DNA from: Amoeboaphelidium protococcarum
Taxonomy: Eukaryota; Aphelidiomycota; Aphelidea
NCBI GenBank assembly: GCA_023515745.1
Contig: JALECJ010000254.1
Location: forward strand, 496,001-560,000
Length of the DNA: 64,000 nt
Reading direction: 5' to 3'
In this document: piece by piece, positions 46,669 to 57,361 of the stretch
How the letters are laid out: every line of letters starts with the position of its first letter
Numbering within the stretch: the first letter of the stretch is position 1
Notes under the pieces: model-generated
Database searches by the model: none
What the model saw: the letters and a program-made list of their open reading frames with translations, nothing else
What the model was told of the DNA's origin: nothing
Translations under genes and position numbers: made by a program

Positions 46669-47556
46669 ATGCCTAAGCAGAAGCGATAATTGGTGTATCG
46701 GAGCGGTAGTATAGTAGCTAGTTAAAAAAAAGACTACAGTGGGCGAGATTAATCGTCATAAGCGCACAAGGGATAACTATAATAATAAAGCTAAGCGTAG
46801 ACTCAGAAAATTATATCGCGTTTCCACGTGTTGAAGAAGTAGATGCAAAGATGCTCAGGTGATGATAAAGAGATGGCGCGTCTATAGAGGGAGATTGAGT
46901 CCTTAGGTGGAATGGACGCGTATCAGAAGGCTAGTCTACTTGGTCAGAGTAAATAGCGTGGCGGTGATTCTTCTAAATGGCTCATCAAAGCTCTACCTCA
47001 GGGAATTAAGCCTGCGGATGGTACGAGATTACCCTTATTGGACGTGGGCGCTCTAGATGACAATTACCAAAGATATCGCTCATGGCTGCAGGTGACTGCA
47101 ATAGATTTGAATCCTCAGAATGCGTTCGTATAAAAGTACGATTTTATGCAATATCCATTACCTGATTAGCGTGATATCAATGAACATTTTGATATTCTGT
47201 GCTTATCATTGGTATTGAACTTTGTGCCGGATCATGCACAACGAGGTGAAATGCTTCGAAAGGCTGTACTGCATTTGAAGGTGAGTGGATATCTTTTTAT
47301 CGTCCTACCTAGACCATGCGTTGATAATTCACGGTATTTTGATATAGATCTGCTGCATCGATTGCTGGAATCACTCGGATTTGTGACTGAGCAAGAGCAT
47401 ACAAGTCCAAAGTTATATTACGGTCTTTATCGATTGATGAAGAAGGTGCCACCATAATCTTAGCAATGCTTCAATAAAAGCGAAATCAAGACTGGAGATA
47501 GATTAAACAATTTTTGTATTACGCTCCAGGCAGCCACCGGACCGTAAGAATCATGA
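46669..47556 (+). CDS. BMT2: 25S rRNA adenine methyltransferase BMT2-like (SAMTOR family)
   Basis: A single-exon gene of 295 residues. The basic Gln-rich N-terminus has more than ten TAA/TAG codons. The Rossmann methyltransferase domain follows, with LPLLDVGALDDNYQ (SAM loop), VTAIDLNPQNAF, KYDFMQYPLPDQ, ILCLSLVLNFVPDHAQRGEM and FIVLPRPCVDNSRYF. Yeast Bmt2 makes m1A2142 in 25S rRNA; the animal relative SAMTOR senses SAM for TORC1. The N-terminal extension favours the nucleolar enzyme. It stops at TGA only 2 bp before the convergent CWC22 stop. Confidence 0.92.
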
Positions 47557-47558
47557 TA

Positions 47559-49316
47559 TCATTGTTAAATAGCAGACGATTACTACTTTACGCGATCCCT
47601 CATCTCATCCGTCAGATATCCCAAGTTTATAGAGGTCCAATAATTGATAGCGAAACGCATATCTTTCACCACTCTATCAGGGAACAAGCCTTTATAGTGT
47701 GGGCGCATGACTCTGTCTTCCAGTAGTCGTTCTTTGAGTTTATCCTTGCCCATAGACTCGTTGAGCTCTTGGAACAGAACTTTCAAGAAGATTCTTGAGG
47801 ATGAGGTGGTGCTTTCCTCAGTGAGTTCCACCTAGTCCAATACATTCCAAGCCAGAGCATCTGTATGAAGGAGATGGGCAAACAGCTTGGCAATTATCCT
47901 AACGCGATTAGTCTCGTATCTGTGAATAGTCGAATAGTACTAGTGGAACTGATCTGCAAAAGAGTCTGACCACTTTCTGTTCAGTTTACACAACCGTTCA
48001 GCTATCAGGCCATAAAACTTTTCATAAATAGACTCTTGGTACGCGCACTCTATAACCATTGCAGACACCAGTTAATCTTGTCCTAATTTCAACTTCAGTT
48101 GAAGCAACTTATGACAAGCCTCTTCAAAATCCAGACTAGATCTCAGTGTCAAGTAAATCTTCTTTCTCAACGCAACACTCTCCGCATCAGTCTTGTCATA
48201 TATTACAACTTTACCGTCTTGAGTAGTCATTGGTTGAACATCCGACTCATTCTATTGCTATTACTACACTGACTACTTCTACTCATCCAATGTAATGGAT
48301 TAGTCCACTTCGGAACGTAGAGTATCATCTTCTTAGTGCTCATCAGCATCATCTTCATCCTCTTCACCGAGAATTTCCTTCTTAATATCCTCATACTGCT
48401 ACTCATTCTCAGCATAGTTGTCGTCATACATGAACATGTCCAAAGTCTCCTCTGTATCAGCGGAACCTTCAACATCATCAAGCCCGATGAAATGAGTAAT
48501 TTACTCCTCCTCTTCAATCAAGTCTAAATCTTCAATCTTGGATGGATACTCTTTAAATCTATCCTTGCGAATTTGAAATAAGACTTCTAACGAATACTAA
48601 ACGCGTTTAGATATCGAAGCGTCTTCGTGCAGAATATCCTTCAACTGATCAAAGGTAGCATTAAATGCTTTGGGGCTGACTTCAACAAGGAAAGCACCCA
48701 CTTCCTTCAGCAAAGCGACTGTCATCTCAACCGAGTCATCGGTAGGCTTCTCCAACAACAAGGCAATAATTTACAATGCCACGATTTCATGAGCCACCTA
48801 CTGATTGATCAAATGAGCTAAAAACGTGAGTGATGTAGTAAGCATCTTTTTATCACTTCTCTAATATCCTCGCTAGAATGTGTAGATTAAGCGCTTGATT
48901 AAAAGCTAGCCTATGGCCGGTAATTTCGAATTAATAACAGAGATGAGAGCAGCGTAGATATTAGTGTATGCAGGACTGGTCACCTGGGCCTTCATTAAGC
49001 TCTTACACAAAAGACCGCGACCACGAACTAAATTGACACTGAACAAATCCACCACAATATCTCTCAAATTGCCCACATTGACTCGGTTAATGAGCCCATT
49101 AATACTCTTCTTCAAAGATTCCCATTGCACTCTCTAAAACTGTTCATTCGACGCGTCTTGAGGCACACTCTAACGTTACTGTTATAATAATGCAGGCGGT
49201 CTGTATGCAGCGGCGATAACTTTCGAGTCTCCCACCTTTTATCGCTTAATTTCACCATCCTCTAACCCTTGGTCTTATACACTGCTTTAATTATAGTCTT
49301 GAGCGGATCTTTTCAT
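47559..49316 (-). CDS. CWC22: pre-mRNA splicing factor CWC22
   Basis: A single-exon gene of 585 residues. A Gln/Lys-rich N-terminus ([20 protein letters not shown]) leads into the MIF4G domain ([52 protein letters not shown]). An acidic linker comes next, then the MA3 domain ending [23 protein letters not shown]22 is a Bact/C-complex spliceosome protein that in animals also recruits eIF4A3 for EJC deposition. TAA/TAG-coded Gln are frequent in linkers. The ATG overlaps a TGA of a small upstream frame on the same strand. Confidence 0.95.
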
Positions 49317-49714
49317 TTTAGATACGCTGCTTCAACAACAAGCCCGTAAACAAAGAAGAGAAGATTAAGAACTCGCTCAGAAGAAGCGACATTTTAAAAA
49401 TCACAAGACTTGAACACTTGTTTTGCATAAGCCTTAGAATACTATATATGAATCATATTCTGAAACTGCCTCAATGTAGGCATTGAAGTAAAAGTCCAGT
49501 AATTGTGGTATGAATAATATCCGCTAATTACTCATCCAAGATGATCTTCATTGAGATCAACTTTCGTTGCCACGTTACGATTATAGAATTCGGCAACCAC
49601 GCAATGCGTGACAACACAGCAATCCAGGGATTGTTTAAGACTGCAATTACAGATTCTGCTCATTCTTCTCTTCATATTAGATTGTACATTACTCTGGCCG
49701 TGGCTTCTACGTAA
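49317..49714. other. 398 bp upstream of CWC22 and of the ten-Cys array; small ORFs only
   Basis: On minus, a Cys-containing frame MKRRMSRICNCSLKQSLDCC ends at TGA near 49532. After that TGA the same frame continues, with ATG near 49480, through MPTLRQFQNMIHIQYSKAYA to a TGA overlapping the CWC22 ATG. They might be exons of a small protein gene, but no splice pair restores phase. Low confidence either way. Confidence 0.25.
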
Positions 49715-50332
49715 ATGAAAATGATGATGAACATTGGTGCATTGGTGGTCTCTGTGGCTCTGTTTCAAGTTGCCGCCCAAGAGAATTGTCTCGATTTGAG
49801 TCAATCTGTGTGTGGTAAGTATGGCATCAATGTCAAGGTGCCTACTCTGATGTATAAGGATATCGCTGCATTCAACAAGGCATATGAAGTGCCGGACAAG
49901 CCAAGCAATGCCTCTACTACTGCTACGCCTGATAATCCTTGCCCAAATCTTGATTCATCTGGGTTGAAGGACAATACTGTGCATTATTTGTGTTTAACCC
50001 TGACCCCATTAACCTATGGTTTATCTGCTCTATTACCGAATGGAACTGACCTACTAAGCAAGTGCAACGGTGGCAAGGTGGAGTATCCTGAAGAACTGTT
50101 GATGTGTAAGAGTAGTTGCGAATCCTACTTCAAGGCATCGGTTGATTACGCTGCGAAGAGAGGCTGTTCTGCTTTGGGCACCGTAGTAAATGCCACCAGC
50201 ATTGAAAATTCTTGCAAATTGTATCCAACTAGTAACTGTAAGGCTGTCACATTTTCTTCTGCCTTGTCTCAGGCGAAGGTCAGTGTTGTGTCTATTGCGT
50301 TGTTGGCTGTTGTAAGTTACTTGTTGATTTGA
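49715..50332 (+). CDS. secreted ten-cysteine GPI-type protein, paralogue 1
   Basis: 205 residues. A signal peptide (MKMMMNIGALVVSVALFQVA) is followed by a mature domain with ten Cys, starting CLDLSQSVCGKYGIN, then HYLCLTLTPLTY, LLMCKSSCESYF, and ending in NCKAV. The hydrophobic C-terminus (VSVVSIALLAVVSYLLI, no charged tail) is typical of GPI attachment. Several N-x-S/T sites lie between. The spacing C-x7-C-(GxN), C-x3-C and the total of ten Cys recall the Frizzled cysteine-rich domain. All its Gln codons are CAA/CAG. It heads a three-gene tandem array on the same strand. Likely cell-surface protein; ligand unknown. Confidence 0.8.
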   Translation: MKMMMNIGALVVSVALFQVAAQENCLDLSQSVCGKYGINVKVPTLMYKDIAAFNKAYEVPDKPSNASTTATPDNPCPNLDSSGLKDNTVHYLCLTLTPLTYGLSALLPNGTDLLSKCNGGKVEYPEELLMCKSSCESYFKASVDYAAKRGCSALGTVVNATSIENSCKLYPTSNCKAVTFSSALSQAKVSVVSIALLAVVSYLLI

Positions 50333-50723
50333 TGAAACTGGATCGTATGATGAGTTATGAAAATGATGAACAGTAAAGAATTTATAGAGCCATCTTTGTT
50401 GCAACTTTGAAATTTCGTTTACTGCTTTATACGAGACGTATTTTGAATACGAACCACGACTCTACACTGTCTTGCAGAATGTAAAATGTCCTTTTTCTTA
50501 CAGCTATTGGTTGAAAGCCGCCTCACGCTGTTACATACAGCATAGTCTGATAAACTCTAGTGTTAACCGGAGATTCAAATAACGCGTGCTGAGAGCCTAA
50601 GACAGTAAGGGGCATGTGATTAATGCATGTTTACGCTGTCTCATGATCTTCACTGACATTTCAGCCCATTTTAGTTTTTAAAAATGTCTGCTTCTAAATA
50701 TATTAATATTTATTAGTTGAAGA
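50333..50723. other. intergenic, no gene seen
   Basis: 391 bp between paralogues 1 and 2. AT-rich promoter and 3'-UTR sequence; no supported frame or RNA gene. Confidence 0.5.
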
Positions 50724-51326
50724 ATGCTTACTTTATTGGTTATATCTGTGGGAGCCTGCATCGCGTTGTCTGCAGTATCTGCGACTGGTGGCTGCATTGA
50801 TTTGAGCAAGTCTGTTTGTGGTCAGTATGGAATTAATGTGAAGCTACCAACATCTGTCTATCCTAATATTAGCTTTTTTAACGCAGTATTTGGTCAGCCT
50901 GATGACAATGGTCCTGCAAAAAGAGTTCAGAATGGTGAGTTGTGTCCTGATATTGATCTATCTGATTTTAACGATCAAGCTTTGCAATATCAGTGCCTGA
51001 CATTCACCCCAACCACTTTTGATAACGTTAATTAGACCGAGGTGCGTGCACAGTGCAATGATGGCAATTCCGAGTATCCACAAGAGTTGATATTGTGTAA
51101 AATCAGTTGCGAATCTTACGCTAAGGCAACTGTTGAGTACGCGACCAAGAGAGGCTGCTCTGAGATTAGCAAGAAGCTGAATTCTACCTCTATCGCGGCG
51201 GCTTGTCAGTCACTTCCTACTACAGGTTGTAACGCGATCACCTTTACATCGTCTGCATTGAATTAGGTTCAAGTTGGTATTGTCTCAAGCTTGATGATTG
51301 CTTTTGGAAGTTATCTGGTGATTTGA
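50724..51326 (+). CDS. secreted ten-cysteine GPI-type protein, paralogue 2
   Basis: 200 residues. Signal peptide MLTLLVISVGACIALSAVSA, then CIDLSKSVCGQYGINVKLP, QYQCLTFTPTTF, LILCKISCESYA and TTGCNAITF. The C-terminus is a hydrophobic tail (IVSSLMIAFGSYLVI). The ten Cys align one-to-one with paralogue 1. Two Gln are TAG, at NVNQTEV and ALNQVQV; read by the standard code the gene would be cut in half. Same family and strand as its neighbours. Confidence 0.8.
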
Positions 51327-51678
51327 AAAGAGTGAACTGATTAAGTGCTTCGGCATACCGATACTTTTGAATATGAAATATTAATTGACACTCACTTCTT
51401 TAATCCATCAATTTTAGATTATTTATTTATTGCACAAATATTTATCAATCTGGCCATGTATTTATTGATTATCACTTAACTGATTTAAAAGAAGGATCAA
51501 GGTGTAACATAAGAATGCAACGCGTGATCACACCTTAGGTGGTACCTGATGGTCAGCTTTATGGCCTAGATATAATTTGTGCTCTTCTTTTGCTGAATGT
51601 TTTCAATCACTAAAAAGTATTGCTTTACTCTTTAATATCATTTCTGTTGAATATCAAAGTATCCGTCTATATCTTACA
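51327..51678. other. intergenic, no gene seen
   Basis: 352 bp between paralogues 2 and 3, AT-rich, with no supported gene. Confidence 0.5.
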
Positions 51679-52317
51679 ATGAGTTTTATTAATCTGTGTG
51701 CTTACATCGCGGCTGCGCTAATGGCTGTTTCAAGTGTTGATGCTAATAATAATACCACCAATGCCACCACCCCTACTTCTAATGCTTGTGTTGATTTGAG
51801 CAAGTCAGAGTGTGGGCGCTTTGGCATTTCCATCAAATTGCCCGCTGATCAGATGATTGCAAATGTGTCCGCCTTCAATGATTTCGTCAAGTTGGGTGGG
51901 AAGGAGCTGAGTAGTGGCTGCGAGAATATTGATCTGAGTGGCGTCCAAGATCAGTTGATGGAGTATTCGTGCCTGACTGCCTCCTATGTCGCTTATAATG
52001 TGACATCTAGTAATGCTACTATGAGCTCTTAATTGAACACCTGCAATGGCAACAAGAATGTCACCTACTCTCAAGATTTGATTCCATGCAAGAGCACTTG
52101 TGAGTCCTTTTTCCAATTCGCCGTCGCAAAGCTGGAAAAGAAAGGTTGCTCTACTATCAAGTAAAATTTCAACTCCACCGTGATTAATGATGTCTGTTCA
52201 TTCTATCCAGAGTCTAATTGTAAGGCAATTCCATATGCCTCTTCCGCGTCTAATACTATCGCATCGGCAGGCGTTGCTCTGTTCGCTATGGCAGCTACCA
52301 TGTCCCTAATTGTGTGA
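51679..52317 (+). CDS. secreted ten-cysteine GPI-type protein, paralogue 3
   Basis: 212 residues. Signal peptide MSFINLCAYIAAALMAVSSV, then an Asn/Thr-rich spacer with N-glycosylation sites. The domain CVDLSKSECGRFGISIKLP, EYSCLTASYVAY, LIPCKSTCESFF and SNCKAIPYA follows, ending in the hydrophobic tail AGVALFAMAATMSLIV. The Cys pattern matches the two upstream paralogues. TAA provides Gln at SSQLNTC and IKQNFN. It is the most divergent member. Confidence 0.8.
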
Positions 52318-52494
52318 TCTTCATTCATTCAATTGTATTCGAGTTCTCATTACATTATAATTTTCCATACTTTATAAACCAGTTTAAAGGTATACTTCCA
52401 AACTGATCAATTAATTATTTTTAAAAATCATAATATCCATCACAAAATATTAAATGCTAATCGCTTTATAATTCATCATGAAGTACTCTATTCA

Positions 52495-53586
52495 TCATGA
52501 AGTACTTTATTCACCAGGCAGTACTTTGAAGGATTTTGGAATGATGGATTACGCGGCAGGCTCCAGTATTTTCAAAGCCTTTCTTATGGTGTACTCACTA
52601 AGCTGCACAATCTTTGGCAATTTAGTTTACAACTCCTCTTTATCATTTTCAGGCAGGGTGGCTGATAATTTGACCAGAAGAAGAACTGTAGAGCCAGCGA
52701 TTGTATTAGGATTGCGACCAGTCAGTAACTGCTATTACTCAATGTTCTTGACTGTCGTTTACACAGCTTATGAGAACTGTGCATCAAGTCCCAACTAGGC
52801 ACACAGACGCGGCACCAGTAATTCTGCACTGGCTCCAGCAACATGAGCCTGTGATTCTGTAAATTGCACTGCACCTGCAGCAGATTATTGAGACGATGAA
52901 GACGTGGCACTGGCAGCGTGTTACTGCTTTAAGAAATTCAAAAGTAAATTCACAGCCTTCTTCAAATAACCAATGTCCACCTGCGTCACCTTTGAAATCT
53001 CTGCAAATGTCCGACCAACAGCTTCCTACCTACAAGCTATGAATAGACATCCGGCAATTAAGTGCTGGTTATTCTTCTTCTTCTACAGATCGGCATCCCA
53101 AATCTTTTTGTATAGCTATTTCGATCTATCAGCGACTACTTTAGGCAGTGATGCTCTTTCGCAGAGATTTGATATAACTTTAAAAGAGTCCATCATGTCT
53201 TTATCACCCTTTACTGTGCCACTCACTTTGCCATGCATCCGGCTCAGTGATGAAGTCATTGCATTGCGCACCACCGATCTGTTGATGGATGTGGACAGAT
53301 GGTCAATCACTCCCTCCATCAGAGGATTTTCAGCCTGCCCGATACGGCTAGGATCATCACCTCCATTCCCATTATCATCATTAAAACTTCTCCACTCAGA
53401 GTGCATATCAATAATACGACCTGGATATACGAGGCCACAATCTCCGCACACGAGATCACCAGCACGATAATCCTCAACAATATTCGGTGGATTCTTTTTA
53501 CAGTTCTTACATATCAGTCTGAATGCTAAATCTATAGACTACTGAGAGTTGCCACTATTACTCTACTATGAATTTTACTGACTCAT
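52495..53586 (-). CDS. GTF2B: transcription initiation factor TFIIB
   Basis: A single-exon gene of 363 residues. After a Gln/Ser-rich start comes the zinc ribbon (CKNCKKNPPNIVEDY with VCGDCGLVYPGR). The B-reader/linker follows (IIDMHSEWRSFNDD), then two cyclin repeats containing NQHLIAGCLFIACRQEAVGR, TFAEISKVTQVDIGYL and TIAGSTVLLLVKLSA. TFIIB bridges TBP and RNA polymerase II. A low-complexity Ser/Gln/Ala insert separates the repeats. Conserved RQE is encoded with TAG for Gln. The last codons overlap a short direct repeat, TTCATCATGAAGTACT. Confidence 0.95.
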
Positions 53587-54047
53587 TTCAAATATTAATT
53601 ATATATTATTAGATTCTTGAGTGACTTCAAAAAGAATCGCTGCTTAAATTTTACGAAAACGACAAAGGAAAGAAAGAGAGATGGGAAAGGAGAGTGACTG
53701 AAATGCTGTGCTGAGTATCAACTGTGATCATTCCAAACTCTCTTAGGACGCCGGGTTCATACTAAACTATATGGATACTATTTACTAGCTATAGCGTAAG
53801 CTTATCAAGCTTATTTATTGGAATTTCAAGTTTTTTAAACGCGCGTAACATCAACGTTGATGTCTACGAGGAAACACAGAACCATCATCATAAAAAGGAG
53901 CATTAGTGACGAAACCTCGTGGCTCTTCGTAAGATTGATTTTTCGTAGAATCACCTGTTCAATTCATTCTAAGCCACTTTAATTTTGATTATTTTTTTAC
54001 TTCACATCAATCAATATTTTTGTGTGTGAATTGAAGTGTATTAAAGT
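53587..54047. promoter_or_regulatory. divergent intergenic region with a 16-bp palindrome
   Basis: 461 bp between TFIIB and the lipocalin-like gene. ACATCAACGTTGATGT at 53848-53863 is a perfect palindrome. A 42-codon frame (ATG at 53862) overlaps it but lacks support. Confidence 0.4.
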
Positions 54048-54686
54048 ATGTTCCAGCAGCTGTAAACTGTATTTCAAATCTTTGGCCTGTTTGCATCTTA
54101 AAAGTGTCCGCCTGACTCTATCAAGTACTTGGACAATCTGGATCTGAACGCGTATATTCGCAATCCATGGTATGTGTAGATGCAGCAGGTTGTGATTTAC
54201 TCTCCTCGTGATGGCATGTATTGTATACGCGATCACATTTATCCTGAACATCCCGACTAATCATTATCTAATCTATGGCTTGCAACCACCTGGAACTAGA
54301 AGAGTGTTGACGGTCCGCTAAAGACCTTTAAAATTCACGGTCACATTAAGGATATGTAGACTCCAAGTAGAATGAAAGTTGGACCGAAATTAGTTCCCAC
54401 TTTTCTGAGAGGCGAGTATTGGGTTGTGGCCGCCAGTGACCGTGATCACGTAAATGGATATGAGTGGGTAATAGTTAGCGGTGGTCCACCAAAGAAGAAG
54501 GGTAAGAATGGCAAGTGCAAGATGGGCACCGGATTCAATGGAAGTGGCCTGTGGCTAATGACAAGAGAACCAATTGTGCATTAAAGTGTGATCGACAATA
54601 TGTTGTAGATCGTGGATGATCTCGGCTATGATAAGTCAATCTTGGAGAAGGTATATCACGAAGGATGCACTTATACCGCTATTTGA
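54048..54686 (+). CDS. lipocalin-like protein (violaxanthin de-epoxidase/ApoD-type fold)
   Basis: 212 residues. The N-terminal hydrophobic stretch (TVFQIFGLFASQ) may be a signal peptide. It precedes CPPDSIKYLDNLDLNAYIRN then PWYVQMQQVVIYSPRDGMY, a lipocalin first-strand W-Y motif. The later part has GEYWVVAASDRDHVNGYEW, a Lys/Gly loop, GSGLWLMTREPIV and LGYDKSILEKVYHEGCTY. The order of β-strand segments, the final helix and the Cys pair fit lipocalins of the VDE/ApoD/Blc group, which bind small hydrophobic ligands. The family call is by motif shape. An algal source is conceivable for an algal parasite but untested. Confidence 0.55.
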
Positions 54687-54802
54687 AATCAAAGGCTGTC
54701 CCAGAATACTATCCACATTTTTTATAAAAGCGACTTTTAATAATGATCTATAAATTCATTCTATAATTTTAACAATTATCATTCAGTGTATAAAGCCTCT
54801 CT

Positions 54803-56245
54803 TCAAAATCCATCCTTGGCCAATAATTCCATCACCTCAAGGTAGAACACACGCGCATCAAAACTAGGCTATGCTGCCAACTTCTCCCCCTGTAGATCAA
54901 CGTTGTGATCATGCACCTTTTCGCCATTATCATTATTGGCCTGATTGTTCACAGCTTTTGCATTAGCAGATTCATTCTCATAACCATACACGTACTCTGT
55001 CCAACTGCTCGGTCCGTGAATTTAATTAAGTAGACCATGAACTCTTTTCAAGTATGGGTGTTGATCTTGCTGTTGCGACAGTTGTTAAGATTACGCTTGT
55101 TAAATGCTATTACTATTTCCAGAAGATGATGATGATGATGGAATAATCTTCTAAGATAGATTCAAGATTGGAGATGGAACTGACAGTGATGGAGTAGGAA
55201 TAGCTTTCACTATAGGATCCAGATATGAGGCCAAGCTAACAAGTGGACCCAAAACATGATTATCAAATGATGGTAGTGACCAGCTCTCATAAAACTTTTT
55301 GGTTCGGTTCAAATCAAAATGATCAGCTTTCAGTGTCTACACATACTACCCCCATCGAGCACTATAAACAGATACAACACCGTCATTCTCGCCCTCTTTA
55401 GCCTTCACAATATCCCATGGAATTCTAAGTGGTGATAGATAGCTGGCATTGTCGATAGTGGCACCGTATGAATAATACTTTACATATGGATTATCAGGTG
55501 TGGATGGATTAAATTTCTGCGTCAAAAACTCTGTCGTCAGATTATAATAAGCAGGAGCATCAAGGATAGCCATAACTTTAGCCATAACATCCTACTTGCG
55601 TGCATCCTCTGCCAGACCGACTCCAACGTGATCTCTAATCCAATCCATAAATGGGCTCCCGCGATGAGGAGTGCTCAAAGTGACCAGAGATCGAACTTTA
55701 AATGTATGCTTCTTCAGGTGCGCTATAAGATGTCGAGCATCCAGACCTCCCATAGAATGACACACCAGATTAACATCTTGGCCAGCCAGATTTTACTCCA
55801 GAAATCTTTCCAACTCAATGGCCCTCTGCTCAATGCCGCCGACTGCAGATACTCTCGCCACATACACTTTGGCACCCTGGGATTCCAATACATCACTTAT
55901 ACCAGTCCAATAATTAATCGGCCCAATTCTGTCATAACCAAATAGACCATGGCATAAAACTATTGGATGCTTGGTCGCCTGATAGTGTCGATCAGGTGTA
56001 AATGATGGTTTCTTCAGTTTTCTCTGATTGTTACTGTTATTATCATCATTAGGATCATGCTCTTTTACAACACTCGGCTTCTTGGCCAGCTGACTGAACA
56101 GTAAAGCTTAAGACGACACCAGCGGCGCAACAATATTCTAGAGCGTCCGTCCAGTATTATTGAGCCATGCCAATGATGATGCCCGACTCTACTTTACTGC
56201 AGCGGCGTTATTGAGCCAGATCAGCCTAGAAACGGAGGAGAACAT
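54803..56245 (-). CDS. mitochondrial-type α/β-hydrolase triacylglycerol lipase
   Basis: 480 residues. The first ~50 are basic/hydroxylated (MFSSVSRLIWLNNAAAVKQS), like a mitochondrial presequence. HPIVLCHGLFGYDRIG (oxyanion H-G) and QDVNLVCHSMGGLDARHLIA (nucleophile Ser in H-S-M-G-G) follow, with LVTLSTPHRGSPFMDW. The acid and His lie downstream (NDGVVSVYSARWG...ADHFDLN). The pattern matches fungal Tgl2/LIP2-like lipases. TAA/TAG Gln cluster in a C-terminal Gln/Ser-rich insert, which also contains a Ser run. Confidence 0.85.
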
Positions 56246-56901
56246 TTTCACAGAAGAGAAATTTAATCGCGAGTATATCATTTTTAGTTATATATCACTT
56301 GGTTATTCGTACAAAATATAGCTAGCTGTTGTGTTTTTGTATAAATATTCTCCTCCGAAGGATAATGGTAAAAAAGATTAAGCTATATTAAAGTGAATCA
56401 TGAGACTTGATCAGAATCTCGGCTGAATCGAGTCACATGACGAGCATCTTTGTAGTGAAGATCAAAAAATGTTTCAGATCTCAGTGCACTAAATATTCCG
56501 AACTTTCGGGAGGCTTATATAAGACTACCATCATGGATAATGTTGTTATACACGGCTATTGAGTTAGTCTATTTTATTTACTTTAACTCAATTGAAAACT
56601 GATTGAGGTTCTACCCTGTATTCATTGAGTATCGATCTATTAACAAGGCGCGCGTTACCGTAGATCGTTTGATGTAATCAGAAAGGAATCTATGCGAATA
56701 CTTTTGGCAATAATAAGGGGCTTAATATCATGTTTGCGCGTAATCTATAAAAATGTGCGTGGTAAAGTAGATGGCTATCATGATAGTGAGTTATGAAATC
56801 AACGATTTCACCTTAGATTGAGAAAGTCATTGCGTTCTATAGGCTAAAATGAAGACTAGTAAGAACTAAAAAGTTAGCATCATGCATGATACTGGTATTG
56901 A
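56246..56901. other. 656 bp without recognised gene
   Basis: AT-rich sequence between the lipase start and tRNA-Asn. No family-supported frame, and no snRNA, rRNA or second tRNA could be recognised by eye. Confidence 0.5.
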
Positions 56902-56975
56902 CTCTCCCGGGCAGGATTGAACTACCGACCTCTCGATTAACAGTCGAACGCTCTAACCGGCTGAGCTACAGGAGA
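56902..56975 (-). tRNA. trnN-GTT: tRNA-Asn (anticodon GTT)
   Basis: A 74-nt cloverleaf without an intron. Acceptor TCTCCTG pairs with CGGGAGA (one G-T). D stem is GCTC/GAGC with loop AGCCGGTTA. Anticodon loop is CTGTTAA with anticodon GTT, and the T arm is GGTAG-TTCAATC-CTGCC. The discriminator base is G, as expected for eukaryotic tRNA-Asn. Confidence 0.95.
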
Positions 56976-57361
56976 TTTACTGCTTTTGTGTGCAGATTGA
57001 TGCCATGTTACTCTCCGTAGCCACTATCATTCGCTTTTGCTTGTAAATATGGCGTTTGAACTTGAATTCAAGGAATAAGATTATGGTTGTTGCTAGGGAA
57101 CCGAGTAATGTGGCAAAGTATAATGGTTGAAGTTCCTGGTGATTGTTTGATCAGTAAATATATCCACCCTCTGTTGCTAAGCAGAGTTATTTTCTTTGCT
57201 TTTATAGTTAATTAGTTGCTATGGTAGGCGTTTCTCTTTAACATAATCTGTCATAAGTGGTTATAATTTGGCATATTGCTTTAATTAACATATCATGTTG
57301 AGGTATGGTCATTGTTTAGTGTTAACAATTATATAAATCTAGCATCAAGTGTAGACAAACG
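56976..57361. other. 386 bp upstream of the dioxygenase gene, no gene seen
   Basis: The flank downstream of tRNA-Asn contains no frame with support. It probably contains the tRNA 5' leader and the TMLHE promoter. Confidence 0.5.
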
